Source of the DNA: a virus
Length of the DNA stretch: 64,000 nt
Virus record (IMG/VR): IMGVR_UViG_3300012920_000028
Location: 1-64,000 of that record
Reading direction: 5' to 3' (one strand)
The notes under the pieces: generated by a model
What the model was told of the DNA's origin: nothing
Database searches by the model: none
The model's input: only the letters and a program-made list of their open reading frames with translations
Program-made: the position numbers and the translations under genes
In this document: positions 13,201 through 21,655 of the stretch, in pieces
Layout of the letters: each line of letters begins with the position of its first letter
Position numbering within the stretch: position 1 is the stretch's first letter

Positions 13201-14990
13201 AAAACGTAGTCCGTGCAATCACCAATGCGTTCAATGATTGGGTCATCGCCTTCATCAAAGCGAACCAAAAACCGACGGACGCTATGAACATCACATTGAA
13301 CTCCGGTGGTCGCGGGAACCCGCTCCAACTCCGGCAGATGATTGGCTCGCTCGGGCAGCATCAATTGAACGGGCCGGGTCGTCCGAAGCACGGTTATAGC
13401 GCGAGGAAGGTCCTTTCCTGTTCACGGGACGACATGAACCCACGCGACCGTGGCTTCATCCGCACCTCCTACGCGAGAGGTCACGACCCCGATGGGTATT
13501 GGTTCGCCTCCACGGCCGGTATTCGTTCAACGATGGAATCTTCTCAGGGCGGAATCGCAAAGTCCGGCTACATGGAGCACAAGATGAAGCGGAACCTTGA
13601 GCACCTCATGGTGGACGACAAGCGTCGGGTCATTGACCTTCGGTCAGGGACAATCGTTTCTCTTTCAGTCGGAGGAGACAATCTGCATGCGTTCCACCCA
13701 CGCGGACCCGACAACAGCGACGGCCTCGATTTCGAAATCCAACCACTTCTCCTTGATTTTGAATGCAAACACGGGTTGAGCCTCTATGACTCGTGTGCCG
13801 AGTGCAGCAGCGGCACCCCTAACCTCCTCCCACGTGCCATCCTACCGGACAACATCAAGGCTCAAGTCGAAAAGGCAGTTGAGGGGAGAGAACTTGACGA
13901 AGAATCGAAGAAGGGCTTCCGTGATTCGTTGCGTTCCTATTACAACACGTGTCTGATTCAAATTGGCGAAATGATTGGTTCCACAGGTGCGGCAAACCTC
14001 GGCGAACCGGCTACTCAGGCGGGACTTCGTGCGTTCCACGGTGGCGGTCAAGGAACGGTTCCGACCGTGGACAGGCTTGTGCAGGTGTTAGAACTCGTGA
14101 AAAAGAAGCAAGAGCAACCGCAAACGACGCTTCTCCTCAAAGATGACTACAACACCCGAGAGAACGCCGAGCGGCTTGCTTCTTTCTGCACGACCGTGAA
14201 CTTCGAAGAGGTCATGGAGAAGGTCGAATACAACCCCGAGGAGTTCGAAATCGAAATCACCCTGAACATCGAAAGGCTGGAACTCTTCGAAATTGATGAC
14301 GAATGGGCGCGTCATACGCTCAAGAAGGTGTTCGAATCCGACGGCACTCGGAAGGTGACCTTCTTTGAAAGCCCAATCGCGAAGGTCCGATGCCGAGAAG
14401 ACGCACGTGACCTCCTCATCGCCCGACATATGCTCGGGAACATCCCGCTTTCGGGAATCAATGACTCCCAACTTGCCTTCGTTTATGACGACGGAGAGGG
14501 GCAATACGGAGTGAGCATTCGTGGACCAATCAAAGGCAGCGATGCGGTGAATATCCCGAAGTTCTGGCAAGACATCGTGGACTTCATGAGTGAATACGTG
14601 GACCTCTCCAAGACCAAGTTCACCGACTCATGGATGGTTTACAACATTTACGGACTCGAAGCATCCCTCAACCATCTGTGCGAATCCATTTACGAGCAAA
14701 TGAACGGAATGGAAGGTGAGAAGGGGATTGGGGAACTGGATTATCGCTACATCCGGGTCATGGCTGACTACATGGGGATTTACGGCGAACCTATCGGACT
14801 CAAGAAATCCGGACATATGGTGAAGTTCAACAAGAGCCTTCTCGCTGCCCTCGGTGGTGAAGACCCGATGCTCGCCCTGCACGGTGCAACGGTCATGGGG
14901 AACTATGATACGCTCAAGGGTCCGGTTGAGGCTATCGCCGCAGGCAAGCAACTCAACATTGGGGCACACTACCGTCGAAAGACGACATGA
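10212..14990 (+). CDS. rpoA: DNA-directed RNA polymerase largest subunit, A' and A'' fused
   Basis: The GTG at 10212, one base after the RNase H stop, gives 1592 aa. Domain order follows RPB1/RpoA: VEVGILSPEEIRSM; a zinc clamp with TPCGTCGL and SCPGHFGYISLEVPV; a second Cys pair (CMHCQ); the catalytic NADFDGD at ~674-680 (three Mg-binding Asp); a funnel segment with GFSLGIADI; a bridge-helix region (SGGRGNPLQLRQMIGSLGQH); a trigger-loop region (SSQGGIAKSGYM); then A'' motifs NLGEPATQAGLRAFHGGGQG and a C-terminal GLEAS...YRYIRVMADYMG. Most archaea split this subunit into A' and A''; here it is one chain, as in eukaryotes and some archaea. Canonical residues are changed in places, for example GREGL becomes AGIRS. 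No CTD heptads are seen. The 3' end overlaps the convergent PolB gene by 38 nt. Confidence 0.95.
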   Translation: MVIGEPEEVLEEEDLSVTGFFWFVPYDEIRHMERGEVTYDFDFPSPRFVPSTMQSARRWFTTSPEAAGLRTRADHMVVVKVSNIPFDPERFDEEKAEDWLSADIRHTGEETELAGYVVEPFQATLKVTMKNLSFFKETKEWAAVEVGILSPEEIRSMAKVKVTEEQIYASDEMSSPVVGGVEDLRMGTYAKDTPCGTCGLTWNEDFLKSCPGHFGYISLEVPVPNWFYLGGSKNPSQQSPLLYALNHTCMHCQRILLPDSKVELLERYVFNVRSMNLLNTAGYDLVRAEVRTLMDEHHGVKSSDSRPKEYVCPHCEKVSPQVSFALSAFSRYKHVFYPTNREYDDESDDVVTYPYEDVFRRLEDIPERDSAALGFSEGSVPSHMFFTDLPVAPVVTRPPATTPSGAYAPSDLSELYVAVLQVNNNIRRRRTELREDKAKRNAMSRSLFKAVAQLMTGQSSGIGSGGMKIGMAANGAMTPRNLRGVYDRIKGVGKQKNEMRRNVQSKVDEHVAYSVITPDPALQIDEIGVPYPVCFELTRRIEVTEENYDEMLSYVMNGDQEAIPKGKKTKDFDLSRYPGAKRVIRGNGTVSSLLEPARDFGESELDFALRQANFLDRKSNLLVGDIVERHLIPGDVVLFTRAPALHRQNLMAFRVVPVKTRSLSFNPSVCIPFNADFDGDAMRMYVLQSEEAIEEALETMRVETQMLHSRYGRTFLTFDQDEISGGYLLTFKNEPEAGTHPEKRSGWGFDDDGYPILSKARVLNILQAAFSRDEEGSLTYRTRFPPPITSGRFKGCYRGRDIISMFLPPGINARYENRTGQEIVIRNSVIGPGALDDRFFGTKAGLLAPAFIYRYGWEEGHRLLAEVTNEMSRVVFSAHVEYGFSLGIADISFIRPESKSDKEYFDLAEKGFKNQVDENGRPIRSLSPYVFIDDAMDMVESIIHDIDLKFEARNIEAIKDIDISFLNYVNEKGEEKTFETLSINMKEFVKDPIFAKENVVRAITNAFNDWVIAFIKANQKPTDAMNITLNSGGRGNPLQLRQMIGSLGQHQLNGPGRPKHGYSARKVLSCSRDDMNPRDRGFIRTSYARGHDPDGYWFASTAGIRSTMESSQGGIAKSGYMEHKMKRNLEHLMVDDKRRVIDLRSGTIVSLSVGGDNLHAFHPRGPDNSDGLDFEIQPLLLDFECKHGLSLYDSCAECSSGTPNLLPRAILPDNIKAQVEKAVEGRELDEESKKGFRDSLRSYYNTCLIQIGEMIGSTGAANLGEPATQAGLRAFHGGGQGTVPTVDRLVQVLELVKKKQEQPQTTLLLKDDYNTRENAERLASFCTTVNFEEVMEKVEYNPEEFEIEITLNIERLELFEIDDEWARHTLKKVFESDGTRKVTFFESPIAKVRCREDARDLLIARHMLGNIPLSGINDSQLAFVYDDGEGQYGVSIRGPIKGSDAVNIPKFWQDIVDFMSEYVDLSKTKFTDSWMVYNIYGLEASLNHLCESIYEQMNGMEGEKGIGELDYRYIRVMADYMGIYGEPIGLKKSGHMVKFNKSLLAALGGEDPMLALHGATVMGNYDTLKGPVEAIAAGKQLNIGAHYRRKTT

Positions 14991-17679
14991 GGTAGTGTCG
15001 GAAACCGGGAGTCAGGAGACGCTGGTCCCACCCGAGAGCATCATAGATGCCCTTTAGCGTCCCGTGAATGTGCGTCTTCGCGAGGGACTCCCAATCAATC
15101 GTGTACTCCGCAAGTTCCTCTTCACGGCGGAATGCGATACGCCCGTTGCCCGGGATGACCGTCGGCCCGTCCTTGACGATGACCCACTTCACCTTGTCTC
15201 GCTTCGCGTATTCGTCCTCTTCGCTCTTCGCGAGGTACATGTTGTACCATAGCGCCCCCGACGAAAGCCAATAGTGCCCGTAGCACTTGTCGTCTTCGTT
15301 GAGGGTGTCTTGCTTCGGGCACGCGCCACAGTCGCAGACAATAGGCATTCCCCGCCAATCAACATGGTGCGGTAGGTGCTTCCTGAGCGTTTGTGCGGCG
15401 GTCAGTTCCTCAAGGTCAACCTCGCCGTCAAGGACGGCTTTCAGTCGCTTCTTGACCTTCTTCTGCACGACCTTTTCGGGGACCTTGTCGAAGAGGTCCA
15501 TGAGAAGTCCGAGTTGTATGTCCGTTCCGAGAGAGGAAGTCGTCGTTCGCTTGGCCTGCATCCCTGACATCTTGAGACGAGCCCACGGTTCTTCTCGCAT
15601 GTCGATGTCGGCGACCTTGAATCCCTTCTTGTCGTCCCACACTTTCCGACCGGCATACATGCCCTTCACGTTGGCGAGGTAAAACCGGTCCATGATGACC
15701 TCAAGGTCAAGCGACATGGCGGTGGAATTGGTCCTCCCCTGCATTTCCTTTGTGATGTCCTTTCCGAGAGCCACCGCTTCGTCATGGACACGCTCGGCTT
15801 CCCATTCGGAAGGGAAGACCACGAAGATTGAGTCCGTGTGTCCGTAAATGACGCGGAAACCGGCCTTCTCAGCCAACGCCTTCGCCGTGAGAAGGGCTTC
15901 ACGCCCCCCAGCGGTGATTGAGGCAGCGACATCGCGGTCGAACCACGCGAACTTGTCGAAGGCCATGATACCGTACATGGACGCGCGCAGCCTCTTCACG
16001 CCGAGTTGCATAGCGTTCCACTTCGTAGCCGCCTCCTTGTCGTTCTTCGCTTCTGCTTCCTTGAGCAATGCCTTGTACTCGTCACGTTGTGTGTTCAAGC
16101 GGCGAACGATGGTAGGCAGGACACCTGTCGTGTCGGTTCGGAAGCGAACGCCACCATGCCCGACGCTATCGGTGGACAGGTGTTCCTGTCCTTCCCTGAC
16201 TTTCGTTTCGGGACTGATGTTCTTTGCTTCCATGACGCTTGGGTATAGGCCCGCGTAATCGAGCATCCCGACGTTATCGTGCATACCAGCCGCATTGGTG
16301 TAGACGTTGTCGTCTTCGGGGTCGCGTTCTTCGGGCTCCTCACCGGGGTGGAGGATGATTGCACCTTGAAGGTCGTCTTCAGCGTCACTCTCCTCACTGT
16401 AGGGGCGATACTTGGGGCGCCACCATGCTTCGCGATAGAACATGACGTTTCCGACACGGGATGCCTTCATGGTCGAGGGAAGTTGGCTACCGATGAGCGT
16501 CTGTTGAACCTTGTAGCCCTTGACGATGTTCCACTTCTCATCGAGCATGACGAGCAGTTCAACGTCGCGGATGTTGTAGCGGAGGAATTCGTCCCACGTG
16601 GCATCGTAGTCCTTGTCGTACCATCCCGGGCTTGGGTTCTTCCCTTCCTTGAAATTGTCCCACGCTACCGCCTGAAGGCTCAATCCACCGGGCGGGTCTT
16701 GGTTCGTGGAGTCCTTGTACACGCGCTCATAGCACAACATGAGGTCGAGGGTATCAACACCCCGAATGGGGGCGTCAGTCACCTTGTAGCGGTGCCTGTT
16801 GCGAGGGTCCGGGTCAATCATGATTCCATAGGGTGAGAGGGAACCAGCGCCATAAACAGGCCTCGGGAACAGACCGTTCTCGCACTCCCCCGCCATGTCG
16901 TTCATCAAATGGGGAATCCCGAGGCTTTCCATGCGATGATAAAGCGTCGGAAGGTCATACCCGGCACTGTTCCAGCCGGTCATGACGTCGAAGTCCATGG
17001 CGAAGAACCAATCACCGAATGCCTTCAGCATGTCGTACTCCGTGGTGAAGCGGTGTTCCGTACCCCATTCATGTCTGATGGAAGCCCTCGTCCAATTCGG
17101 GTGACATCCAAAGGCGGTGTATTCCTTCGTGAAATTGGAGTACGCCGCGATGGAGTTGACCATCTGTGTGTCGTACCAAAGTCCCTCGTGAGTCACGCTC
17201 TTCAGCCACTTCATGCGCTCGGGGTCCGTGTCGCGGAACTGCAAGGCTTCGATGTCGAAATAGCAGACGTGATAGTCGAAGTCTTCGACCTCGATGTCGT
17301 TATGAATGAGGACGGCGTCTTCTTGAGGGAGAGAACCGCCCCACGTTGGCCCATAGTTGCGAAGGAAGAAGGACATGGCTCCACGAGTCACGCACTCGAC
17401 CTTGTACAGGGGTTGCTTTTCGATGGACAACCCTTCGGGGGCCACGGAATGAACAAGGTCACTATCGAGGAGGAAGTCAATGGCTTCGCTCGCGTAGTCG
17501 AAGTCAGGCACATTCTTGCCCGGAAGAGCACGGAATGAAGAGGGCTGGATGTAAAACGTGGGGTATTCGTCATAGAAGTCCACAACGCGCACACCGTCCT
17601 TACGGTAGCGAACTGCTACGCGAGAACCGTCTTCCATTCGCCACTTCCCTTGTACCTGCTCGCACACGCTGATGTTCAT
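14953..17679 (-). CDS. polB: Family B DNA polymerase
   Basis: This 908-aa replicative polymerase has a 3'-5' proofreading domain with ExoI CYFDIEALQF (~141), ExoII GWNSAGYDLPTL and ExoIII YNIRDVELL. Polymerase motif A is DYAGLYPS (~473), motif B KRLRASMYG (~561) and motif C YGHTDS (~612). In motif C the first Asp of the usual YGDTDS is His, while the metal-binding second Asp is kept. A Cys-rich insert (CDCGACPKQDTLNEDDKC, ~780-800) may bind zinc. ATG 17679 overlaps the previous stop (ATGA) and gives a standard family B N-terminus, so the longer frame to 17754 is not used. It probably copies the viral genome. Confidence 0.95.
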   Translation of the reverse strand: MNISVCEQVQGKWRMEDGSRVAVRYRKDGVRVVDFYDEYPTFYIQPSSFRALPGKNVPDFDYASEAIDFLLDSDLVHSVAPEGLSIEKQPLYKVECVTRGAMSFFLRNYGPTWGGSLPQEDAVLIHNDIEVEDFDYHVCYFDIEALQFRDTDPERMKWLKSVTHEGLWYDTQMVNSIAAYSNFTKEYTAFGCHPNWTRASIRHEWGTEHRFTTEYDMLKAFGDWFFAMDFDVMTGWNSAGYDLPTLYHRMESLGIPHLMNDMAGECENGLFPRPVYGAGSLSPYGIMIDPDPRNRHRYKVTDAPIRGVDTLDLMLCYERVYKDSTNQDPPGGLSLQAVAWDNFKEGKNPSPGWYDKDYDATWDEFLRYNIRDVELLVMLDEKWNIVKGYKVQQTLIGSQLPSTMKASRVGNVMFYREAWWRPKYRPYSEESDAEDDLQGAIILHPGEEPEERDPEDDNVYTNAAGMHDNVGMLDYAGLYPSVMEAKNISPETKVREGQEHLSTDSVGHGGVRFRTDTTGVLPTIVRRLNTQRDEYKALLKEAEAKNDKEAATKWNAMQLGVKRLRASMYGIMAFDKFAWFDRDVAASITAGGREALLTAKALAEKAGFRVIYGHTDSIFVVFPSEWEAERVHDEAVALGKDITKEMQGRTNSTAMSLDLEVIMDRFYLANVKGMYAGRKVWDDKKGFKVADIDMREEPWARLKMSGMQAKRTTTSSLGTDIQLGLLMDLFDKVPEKVVQKKVKKRLKAVLDGEVDLEELTAAQTLRKHLPHHVDWRGMPIVCDCGACPKQDTLNEDDKCYGHYWLSSGALWYNMYLAKSEEDEYAKRDKVKWVIVKDGPTVIPGNGRIAFRREEELAEYTIDWESLAKTHIHGTLKGIYDALGWDQRLLTPGFRHYLMSSFDGSVPQC

Positions 17680-18641
17680 AGTACCAACCTCTCTTCCAGC
17701 CGGACCACGGACCCATTCGCCCGATAGTCGATAACACGGTGATATTGGAGCCACAAGAGCGGTGTGTTGTGGTTCTCAAGGTAAATACGACGAGCCTTCC
17801 CATATGCGCCCCATTCTTCGACCGACATGCGGTGCTTTTCCGCAAGGAAAGACCGGATTTCTAACGGCGGGATGGTTTCACCAACCGGATAGCGGGAGAT
17901 GAAGACCCATAGTGTCCGGCAAGCCTTGAGGTTCACTACGGAGGTGCTTTCGGACCGTTCTGCGCTATCAAGGGACTTTCTCCACACCGTCAAACGGACT
18001 TCCCCGTCCATCTCAGTGACGTGAAGGTAGCGTTCCTTCTTCTCGCCCCTATGGACAAGACGCGCTCGGTCAAACGGCGTTTCCTCACGCACCTCCGGCT
18101 CCGGTTCGGGGAGCACGACAGGTGTCGGCTTTGGTTCCGCTTTTGGTTTCGGCGCATTGCCGAAAGAGGACAAGACGGATTGTCCGGGCGCGATTTCAGG
18201 AACCTTCTCTTTGGGCGGAGCCAATTCCTTGAGCGCGTCGAGAATGTCCTTCCGCTTGCACTTCCTTACGCACCCGAAGCCACCATCCTCTTTCACTTGT
18301 AGGTGATTCTTTCCGTTTCCGTCAGCCCCTTGCTTCGCACAAGAGGGACATTGCGCGGAATACCAGCCATTCCCTGACTTCCGGAGATTGACGAGGCTCT
18401 CCCTTGCTTCCCATACAGGGTTCCCACCGTCCGCCATGAGGAAAGGGAGAGGTTCACCGGAGTTGTGGGCGTGAAGGAGGACTTCGAGCCTCCCCATTTC
18501 CTTCTCGGTCTCGAACAACACGTGTCCATCTTCGATGCGCTGGTGCCTGAGCGCGTAGTCGGAGCGAACCTTCGAACCAATCAGTTCGAGGTACAGTGAA
18601 ACGGGGACTCTCATGGAACCGGAAAGCGAATCATCCGGCAC
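17676..18641 (-). CDS. Zinc-ribbon protein, possible primase/helicase accessory
   Basis: This is 321 aa from GTG 18641 (312 aa from ATG 18614). Around residues 95-130 is a CHC2/Zn-ribbon-like block: AQCPSCAKQG, GKNHL, then GGFGCVRKC. This Cys2...His...Cys2 layout with GKNHLQV is typical of the zinc domain of phage and bacterial primases. A Pro-rich linker and a C-terminal ~110-residue domain follow, but no TOPRIM or helicase motif is visible. Being translationally coupled to PolB, it may help replication by binding template DNA. The primase catalytic domain may be the one at 59.4-62.8 kb. Confidence 0.6.
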   Translation of the reverse strand: MPDDSLSGSMRVPVSLYLELIGSKVRSDYALRHQRIEDGHVLFETEKEMGRLEVLLHAHNSGEPLPFLMADGGNPVWEARESLVNLRKSGNGWYSAQCPSCAKQGADGNGKNHLQVKEDGGFGCVRKCKRKDILDALKELAPPKEKVPEIAPGQSVLSSFGNAPKPKAEPKPTPVVLPEPEPEVREETPFDRARLVHRGEKKERYLHVTEMDGEVRLTVWRKSLDSAERSESTSVVNLKACRTLWVFISRYPVGETIPPLEIRSFLAEKHRMSVEEWGAYGKARRIYLENHNTPLLWLQYHRVIDYRANGSVVRLEERLVL

Positions 18642-19058
18642 TTAAGGGTTGACGTCCTCTTCCTCAGATGGGGTTTCCTCTTTCCTCTTCGGAACAGCCT
18701 CGACGAACGCCTTGACCGCCGCACCAACCGTGGCATCAATGGCGGTTGCTGCAGAGCCAGCAACGTATTTCGCTGGGTTCACCTTCTCGTCGGCATCTTC
18801 GTCCCGAAGGGCATGCGGGACACCTTGGTTGGTGAGATGGTGCAGCATGAGCCAAGCCTGAGCGTCGGTCATCTCATGGCCTTCGTTCTCGCGAACCCAA
18901 TGCTTCACGGTCTTCAAAATGTACTTGTAGCCTTGCTCCGCGAGTTTCGCGTTCACGGTCTGAACCCAAGATTCCTGAATCACGACCACTTGCTTGAATG
19001 CTTTAGCCAAAGCGCCGACTTCTTTTCCGTCATAGTTGTAGCGAACCTCAGTTCCCAT
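18642..19058 (-). CDS. Hypothetical protein, 138 aa
   Basis: Start MGTEVRYNYDGKEVGAL is chosen because the ATG lies in a short overlap with the upstream stop (ATGGGAACTGA). Longer starts at 19085 and 19100 exist. A helical region (GALAKAFKQVVVIQESWVQTV) is followed by an Ala-rich segment and an acidic C-terminal tail ending DVNP. No family was recognised. Confidence 0.55.
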   Translation of the reverse strand: MGTEVRYNYDGKEVGALAKAFKQVVVIQESWVQTVNAKLAEQGYKYILKTVKHWVRENEGHEMTDAQAWLMLHHLTNQGVPHALRDEDADEKVNPAKYVAGSAATAIDATVGAAVKAFVEAVPKRKEETPSEEEDVNP

Positions 19059-19296
19059 GCCCTTCTTTCTGAGCGTCGCGGCCATAAAGGAATCCCTCAA
19101 TTCGACCGAGATTGTCCTCCACCACGGTTTCGTGGATTGACCGCTTTTCTTCTCCGCGGGGCTCGCTTACGTGCTTTTCCATCATACGGCGGAAGAAAAG
19201 GTTCCTTGATTCGGCGGAGTGGTAGGGGCTGCGGTATTCTGGATATTCTACAGCACCCCACGGCTCATTCCAAAATGAGTCGCGGCTGTTGTACAT
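19048..19296 (-). CDS. Hypothetical protein, 82 aa
   Basis: From ATG 19296 (a TTG at 19323 overlapping the upstream TGA is an alternative). Rich in aromatic and charged residues (SFWNEPWGAVEYPEYRSPYH), with SRNLFFRRMMEKH in the middle and a Gly-rich end. No family or motif was recognised. Confidence 0.5.
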   Translation of the reverse strand: MYNSRDSFWNEPWGAVEYPEYRSPYHSAESRNLFFRRMMEKHVSEPRGEEKRSIHETVVEDNLGRIEGFLYGRDAQKEGHGN

Positions 19297-19319
19297 GTTC
19301 CTGTTTTTCTTTGTTAGGC

Positions 19320-19676
19320 TCAAAAAATCATCTCCTCGCGATAGGGTTTCTTGGCATCAACGAAAATCCATGAGCGTTGGAGAGAGTCCGGAAGTTTCCC
19401 TGCTTTCTTGGCGAAGAAGTCGTCCTTGGTTTCGGAGAAGAGGACCTCGATGTAGGGTAGGACATGTGTTGGTGCGACAATATCCGGACGTGTTCCACAC
19501 TTGAGACGGGCTTCCGTGCAGAAAGGGACGTCATGCTCAAGAAGAGTGAGGGCGACCTCGCAGACGCGGAGATTGTGCTCATACGTGTTCCCCTTGCTCA
19601 ATTTGATGACCCCCCAATGAGGTTTGAACATAGGGTCGAGATGTTCACGCGACCAATCGTTCAGTTCTTTCTGCAT
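19320..19676 (-). CDS. PD-(D/E)XK nuclease-like protein, 118 aa
   Basis: The pattern of a small restriction-endonuclease-fold protein is present: a helix (HNLRVCEVALTLLEHD), a Glu (FCTEARLKCG), then TRPDIVAPTH and IEVLFSETKDDFFAKK. D in RPDIV and E in IEV would be the metal ligands. It may be a nuclease or an inactive relative. ATG 19676 is the first start after the recombinase gene's stop region; the frame extends to 19709. It lies between replication genes and the recombinase. Confidence 0.45.
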   Translation of the reverse strand: MQKELNDWSREHLDPMFKPHWGVIKLSKGNTYEHNLRVCEVALTLLEHDVPFCTEARLKCGTRPDIVAPTHVLPYIEVLFSETKDDFFAKKAGKLPDSLQRSWIFVDAKKPYREEMIF

Positions 19677-19690
19677 TTTCGAGGAGTACC

Positions 19691-20584
19691 TCAAAGAATA
19701 CCCTCCCACTCAAGGTCGTGAAGGTTTCCGTCTTGGTCGTAGTACTTCCCCTCATAGAAGAGCCGCTTCGAGACGATGTTCCCTACTACCGAAGCGGTCC
19801 AGCCGCTCGTTTCATTGCGAGCCGAAACGCCTTCCGCATTGAGAGTCTTCGCGATTGAGGCACGCGACATGCCGTCTTCGTGCATCGCGAACACACGTCG
19901 GACGGAATCCGCTTCCCGCGGCTCTATTTCGAGGACTCCCTTCAGTTCGGGGTCCCCTCTCCCGTCGGCTTCGTCAGCACTTCGTTTGTAGGCCGAGCGA
20001 TACCCCATAGGAGGCCGACCGACGTGGCGCCCCGCGTTCTTCTTCCCCTTCAACCCCGAGGCGGTCCTCTCGCTGATGATGTCCGCTTCCATCTGAGCGA
20101 CAGAAATCATGATTCGGAAGATGAGCATTCCCATGGCGGTCGTCGTGTCGATTTGTAGGTCACGGAAAACGAAGTCCTTCTCGGCTCGCTGAAGGGTCTC
20201 CGCCCATTCACCAGCATTTCGGACGTTTCGATGGAATCGGTCCATTTTTGCCGCGATAACGACGTCCCAGTTCTCCATTTCGCTCATCATGCGCTGGTAT
20301 TCGGGGCGTTGGGTGTTCGTCCCGCTGAACCCTTCATCTCGGTATTCCTCGACGACCTCCCACCCCTGAGCGGCGCAATAGGCACGGCATTCGCGAAGTT
20401 GCTGCTCAATGGAGGTCTCGGACTGGGTTCCTCCGTCTTTGTCGCTTGTGGAGATGCGAGCGTAGATTCCAGCCTTCCTTGCAGAAGGGGCCGTTGTGAA
20501 AAAGGGGGAAAGTGAAAGAAGCAAGGTCAATGAGGCATACCCAAAGAGGGCGAATAGGGATTCAATCATGGCTTGATTCCTCAC
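19691..20584 (-). CDS. Serine recombinase with N-terminal hydrophobic extension
   Basis: This is 297 aa. The resolvase domain begins at ~32 with KAGIYARISTSDK (catalytic Ser in the ARISTS segment), continues YRDEGFSGTNTQRPEY, then AAKMDRFHRN, and MEADIISERTASGLKGK, followed by a recombinase helix-turn-helix (MSRASIAKTLNAEGV). It is shorter than large integrases and lacks their zinc ribbon. It could catalyse integration, inversion or dimer resolution. Before the catalytic domain is a membrane-like stretch (LFALFGYASLTLLLSLSPFF) that is not part of normal resolvases, and no start codon lies between it and the domain. A TATA-like box is 28 nt before GTG 20584; ATG 20569 is an alternative start. 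Confidence 0.8.
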   Translation of the reverse strand: MRNQAMIESLFALFGYASLTLLLSLSPFFTTAPSARKAGIYARISTSDKDGGTQSETSIEQQLRECRAYCAAQGWEVVEEYRDEGFSGTNTQRPEYQRMMSEMENWDVVIAAKMDRFHRNVRNAGEWAETLQRAEKDFVFRDLQIDTTTAMGMLIFRIMISVAQMEADIISERTASGLKGKKNAGRHVGRPPMGYRSAYKRSADEADGRGDPELKGVLEIEPREADSVRRVFAMHEDGMSRASIAKTLNAEGVSARNETSGWTASVVGNIVSKRLFYEGKYYDQDGNLHDLEWEGIL

Positions 20585-20607
20585 CCTTTGTCCCTAAAGG
20601 GACGACC

Positions 20608-20616
20608 ATAAAGGTG
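20608..20616 (-). promoter_or_regulatory. TATA-like promoter of the recombinase
   Basis: CCTTTATGG centred 28 nt before the GTG at 20584. Confidence 0.5.
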
Positions 20617-20850
20617 CCGAGAGGTAAAGGGTCCGGTTTAGGTTAGGAATCGGGGCATGGTCCTTTGTGGTTGAACCGTTTAAGTCTCAAGAATCCACAG
20701 ATTTCGACGCAAAGGAGGGGTTCTAAGGACCGGCTTTTCTGAACCCCTACATTTCCCCATTTTTCCAAGCAAACCGCCCTCGGTGGCCGCGATTCTCCCT
20801 CCCAAACATATGTTGCAGAAGGGGCCTTTCTCACAACGGGGGTTAGGAAC

Positions 20851-20859
20851 CGTTAAGAG
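20851..20859 (+). promoter_or_regulatory. TATA-like promoter of the small-gene operon
   Basis: CGTTAAGAG centred 28 nt before ATG 20883, compatible with a leaderless transcript for the whole 20.9-26.8 kb run. Confidence 0.5.
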
Positions 20860-20882
20860 CCGGCCATCTCACACGAGCGAGT

Positions 20883-21023
20883 ATGGAACCTTGGGGATGG
20901 CTCTTCATCATCATCATGCTCGGACTCGGCGCGTGGTTTTATGCCATCTCGTCGATGAACGCCTATGACCCACACAGGCCCATTGTGCCTGAACCGTGGA
21001 ACCTCGGGGATGAAGAGGAATGA
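20883..21023 (+). CDS. 46-aa membrane microprotein
   Basis: Begins MEPWGWLFIIIMLGLGAWFY, one membrane helix, then a polar tail ending LGDEEE. First gene of the rightward operon. Its stop overlaps a 12-codon frame that ends in the next start, so linked translation is likely. Function unknown. Confidence 0.55.
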   Translation: MEPWGWLFIIIMLGLGAWFYAISSMNAYDPHRPIVPEPWNLGDEEE

Positions 21024-21050
21024 CCGAAGAAACGAATGAGGTGAAGAAGA

Positions 21051-21374
21051 ATGGCTAAGTGCGTTGAATGTGGTGAAGGGAGGGCTAACGTCCGTTGCTG
21101 CAACTGTAATGCGTGGCTCCACGGGGCCGAGCCCGACACCCGATACTGCTACCTCACACCCGAGGACCACATGGGGGAAATGGTGTGGTGTAGCCCCTGC
21201 GCGTTGGCGCAAGACCGCGGCGAATTGCTCGTGGGAGTCCGCCCAGACACCTCCGATGGACATTACTTCGCTCGTTGTAAGAAGTGCAACAAGCGGCTGA
21301 CCGATGACGTGAGCATTTCAAGAGGATTCGGTCCAGAATGCTGGGACCGCATGACCGAGGAGGCTTCACAATGA
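21051..21374 (+). CDS. Zinc-ribbon protein with DUF6011-like C-terminus, 107 aa
   Basis: N-terminal KCVECGEG and RCCNCNAWLHG form one zinc site (RING/treble-clef-like spacing), with further WCSPCA. The C-terminus (FARCKKCNKRLTDD, ISRGFGPECW) matches the CxxC...S.G.GPxC pattern of DUF6011, common in phages and actinobacteria. Likely nucleic-acid or protein binding. It overlaps the next gene by ATGA. Confidence 0.65.
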   Translation: MAKCVECGEGRANVRCCNCNAWLHGAEPDTRYCYLTPEDHMGEMVWCSPCALAQDRGELLVGVRPDTSDGHYFARCKKCNKRLTDDVSISRGFGPECWDRMTEEASQ

Positions 21375-21655
21375 AGAGAATAGGTAAGATGAGCGAACAC
21401 CAAGCAAAGAGTATCTTACTAACGCTTTCCACATACCATGGAATGAAGGAGACTATTCAGAAGATATGGGAGGAAAAGTTTGAGCCGACTCCCCATGAAT
21501 GCGAATTCATATTCTCAGAAGCATACGAACAGTATTGCCCGGACGATACTCTTTACTACGGCTTGAGGTTCAAGTGCAAACACCCATGGTGTAAGATGAC
21601 TAAAGAAAGAGCAGGTCGTCTTGAGGACGAAGTAAAGTTGGAGGCTTCACAATGA
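21371..21655 (+). CDS. Hypothetical protein in low-GC DNA, 94 aa
   Basis: Contains ECEFIFSEAYEQYCPDDTLY and FKCKHPWCKMTKE; the late Cys residues may bind metal. GC content is visibly lower than in neighbours (about 40-43% in the middle, counted by hand on one line), which suggests recent acquisition. It overlaps both neighbours by ATGA. No family was recognised. Confidence 0.6.
   Translation: MKRIGKMSEHQAKSILLTLSTYHGMKETIQKIWEEKFEPTPHECEFIFSEAYEQYCPDDTLYYGLRFKCKHPWCKMTKERAGRLEDEVKLEASQ

Larger units (their letters stand above)
20585..20882. other. Divergent promoter spacer
   Basis: This gene-free spacer between the recombinase and the rightward operon contains TATA-like boxes in both directions (CCTTTATGG at 20608-20616 minus, CGTTAAGAG at 20851-20859 plus). 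It also holds a GTCCC TTTA GGGAC hairpin. A 14-bp word, TTGCAGAAGGGGCC, occurs at 20813-20826 and again at 20479-20492 inside the recombinase gene. Confidence 0.5.
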
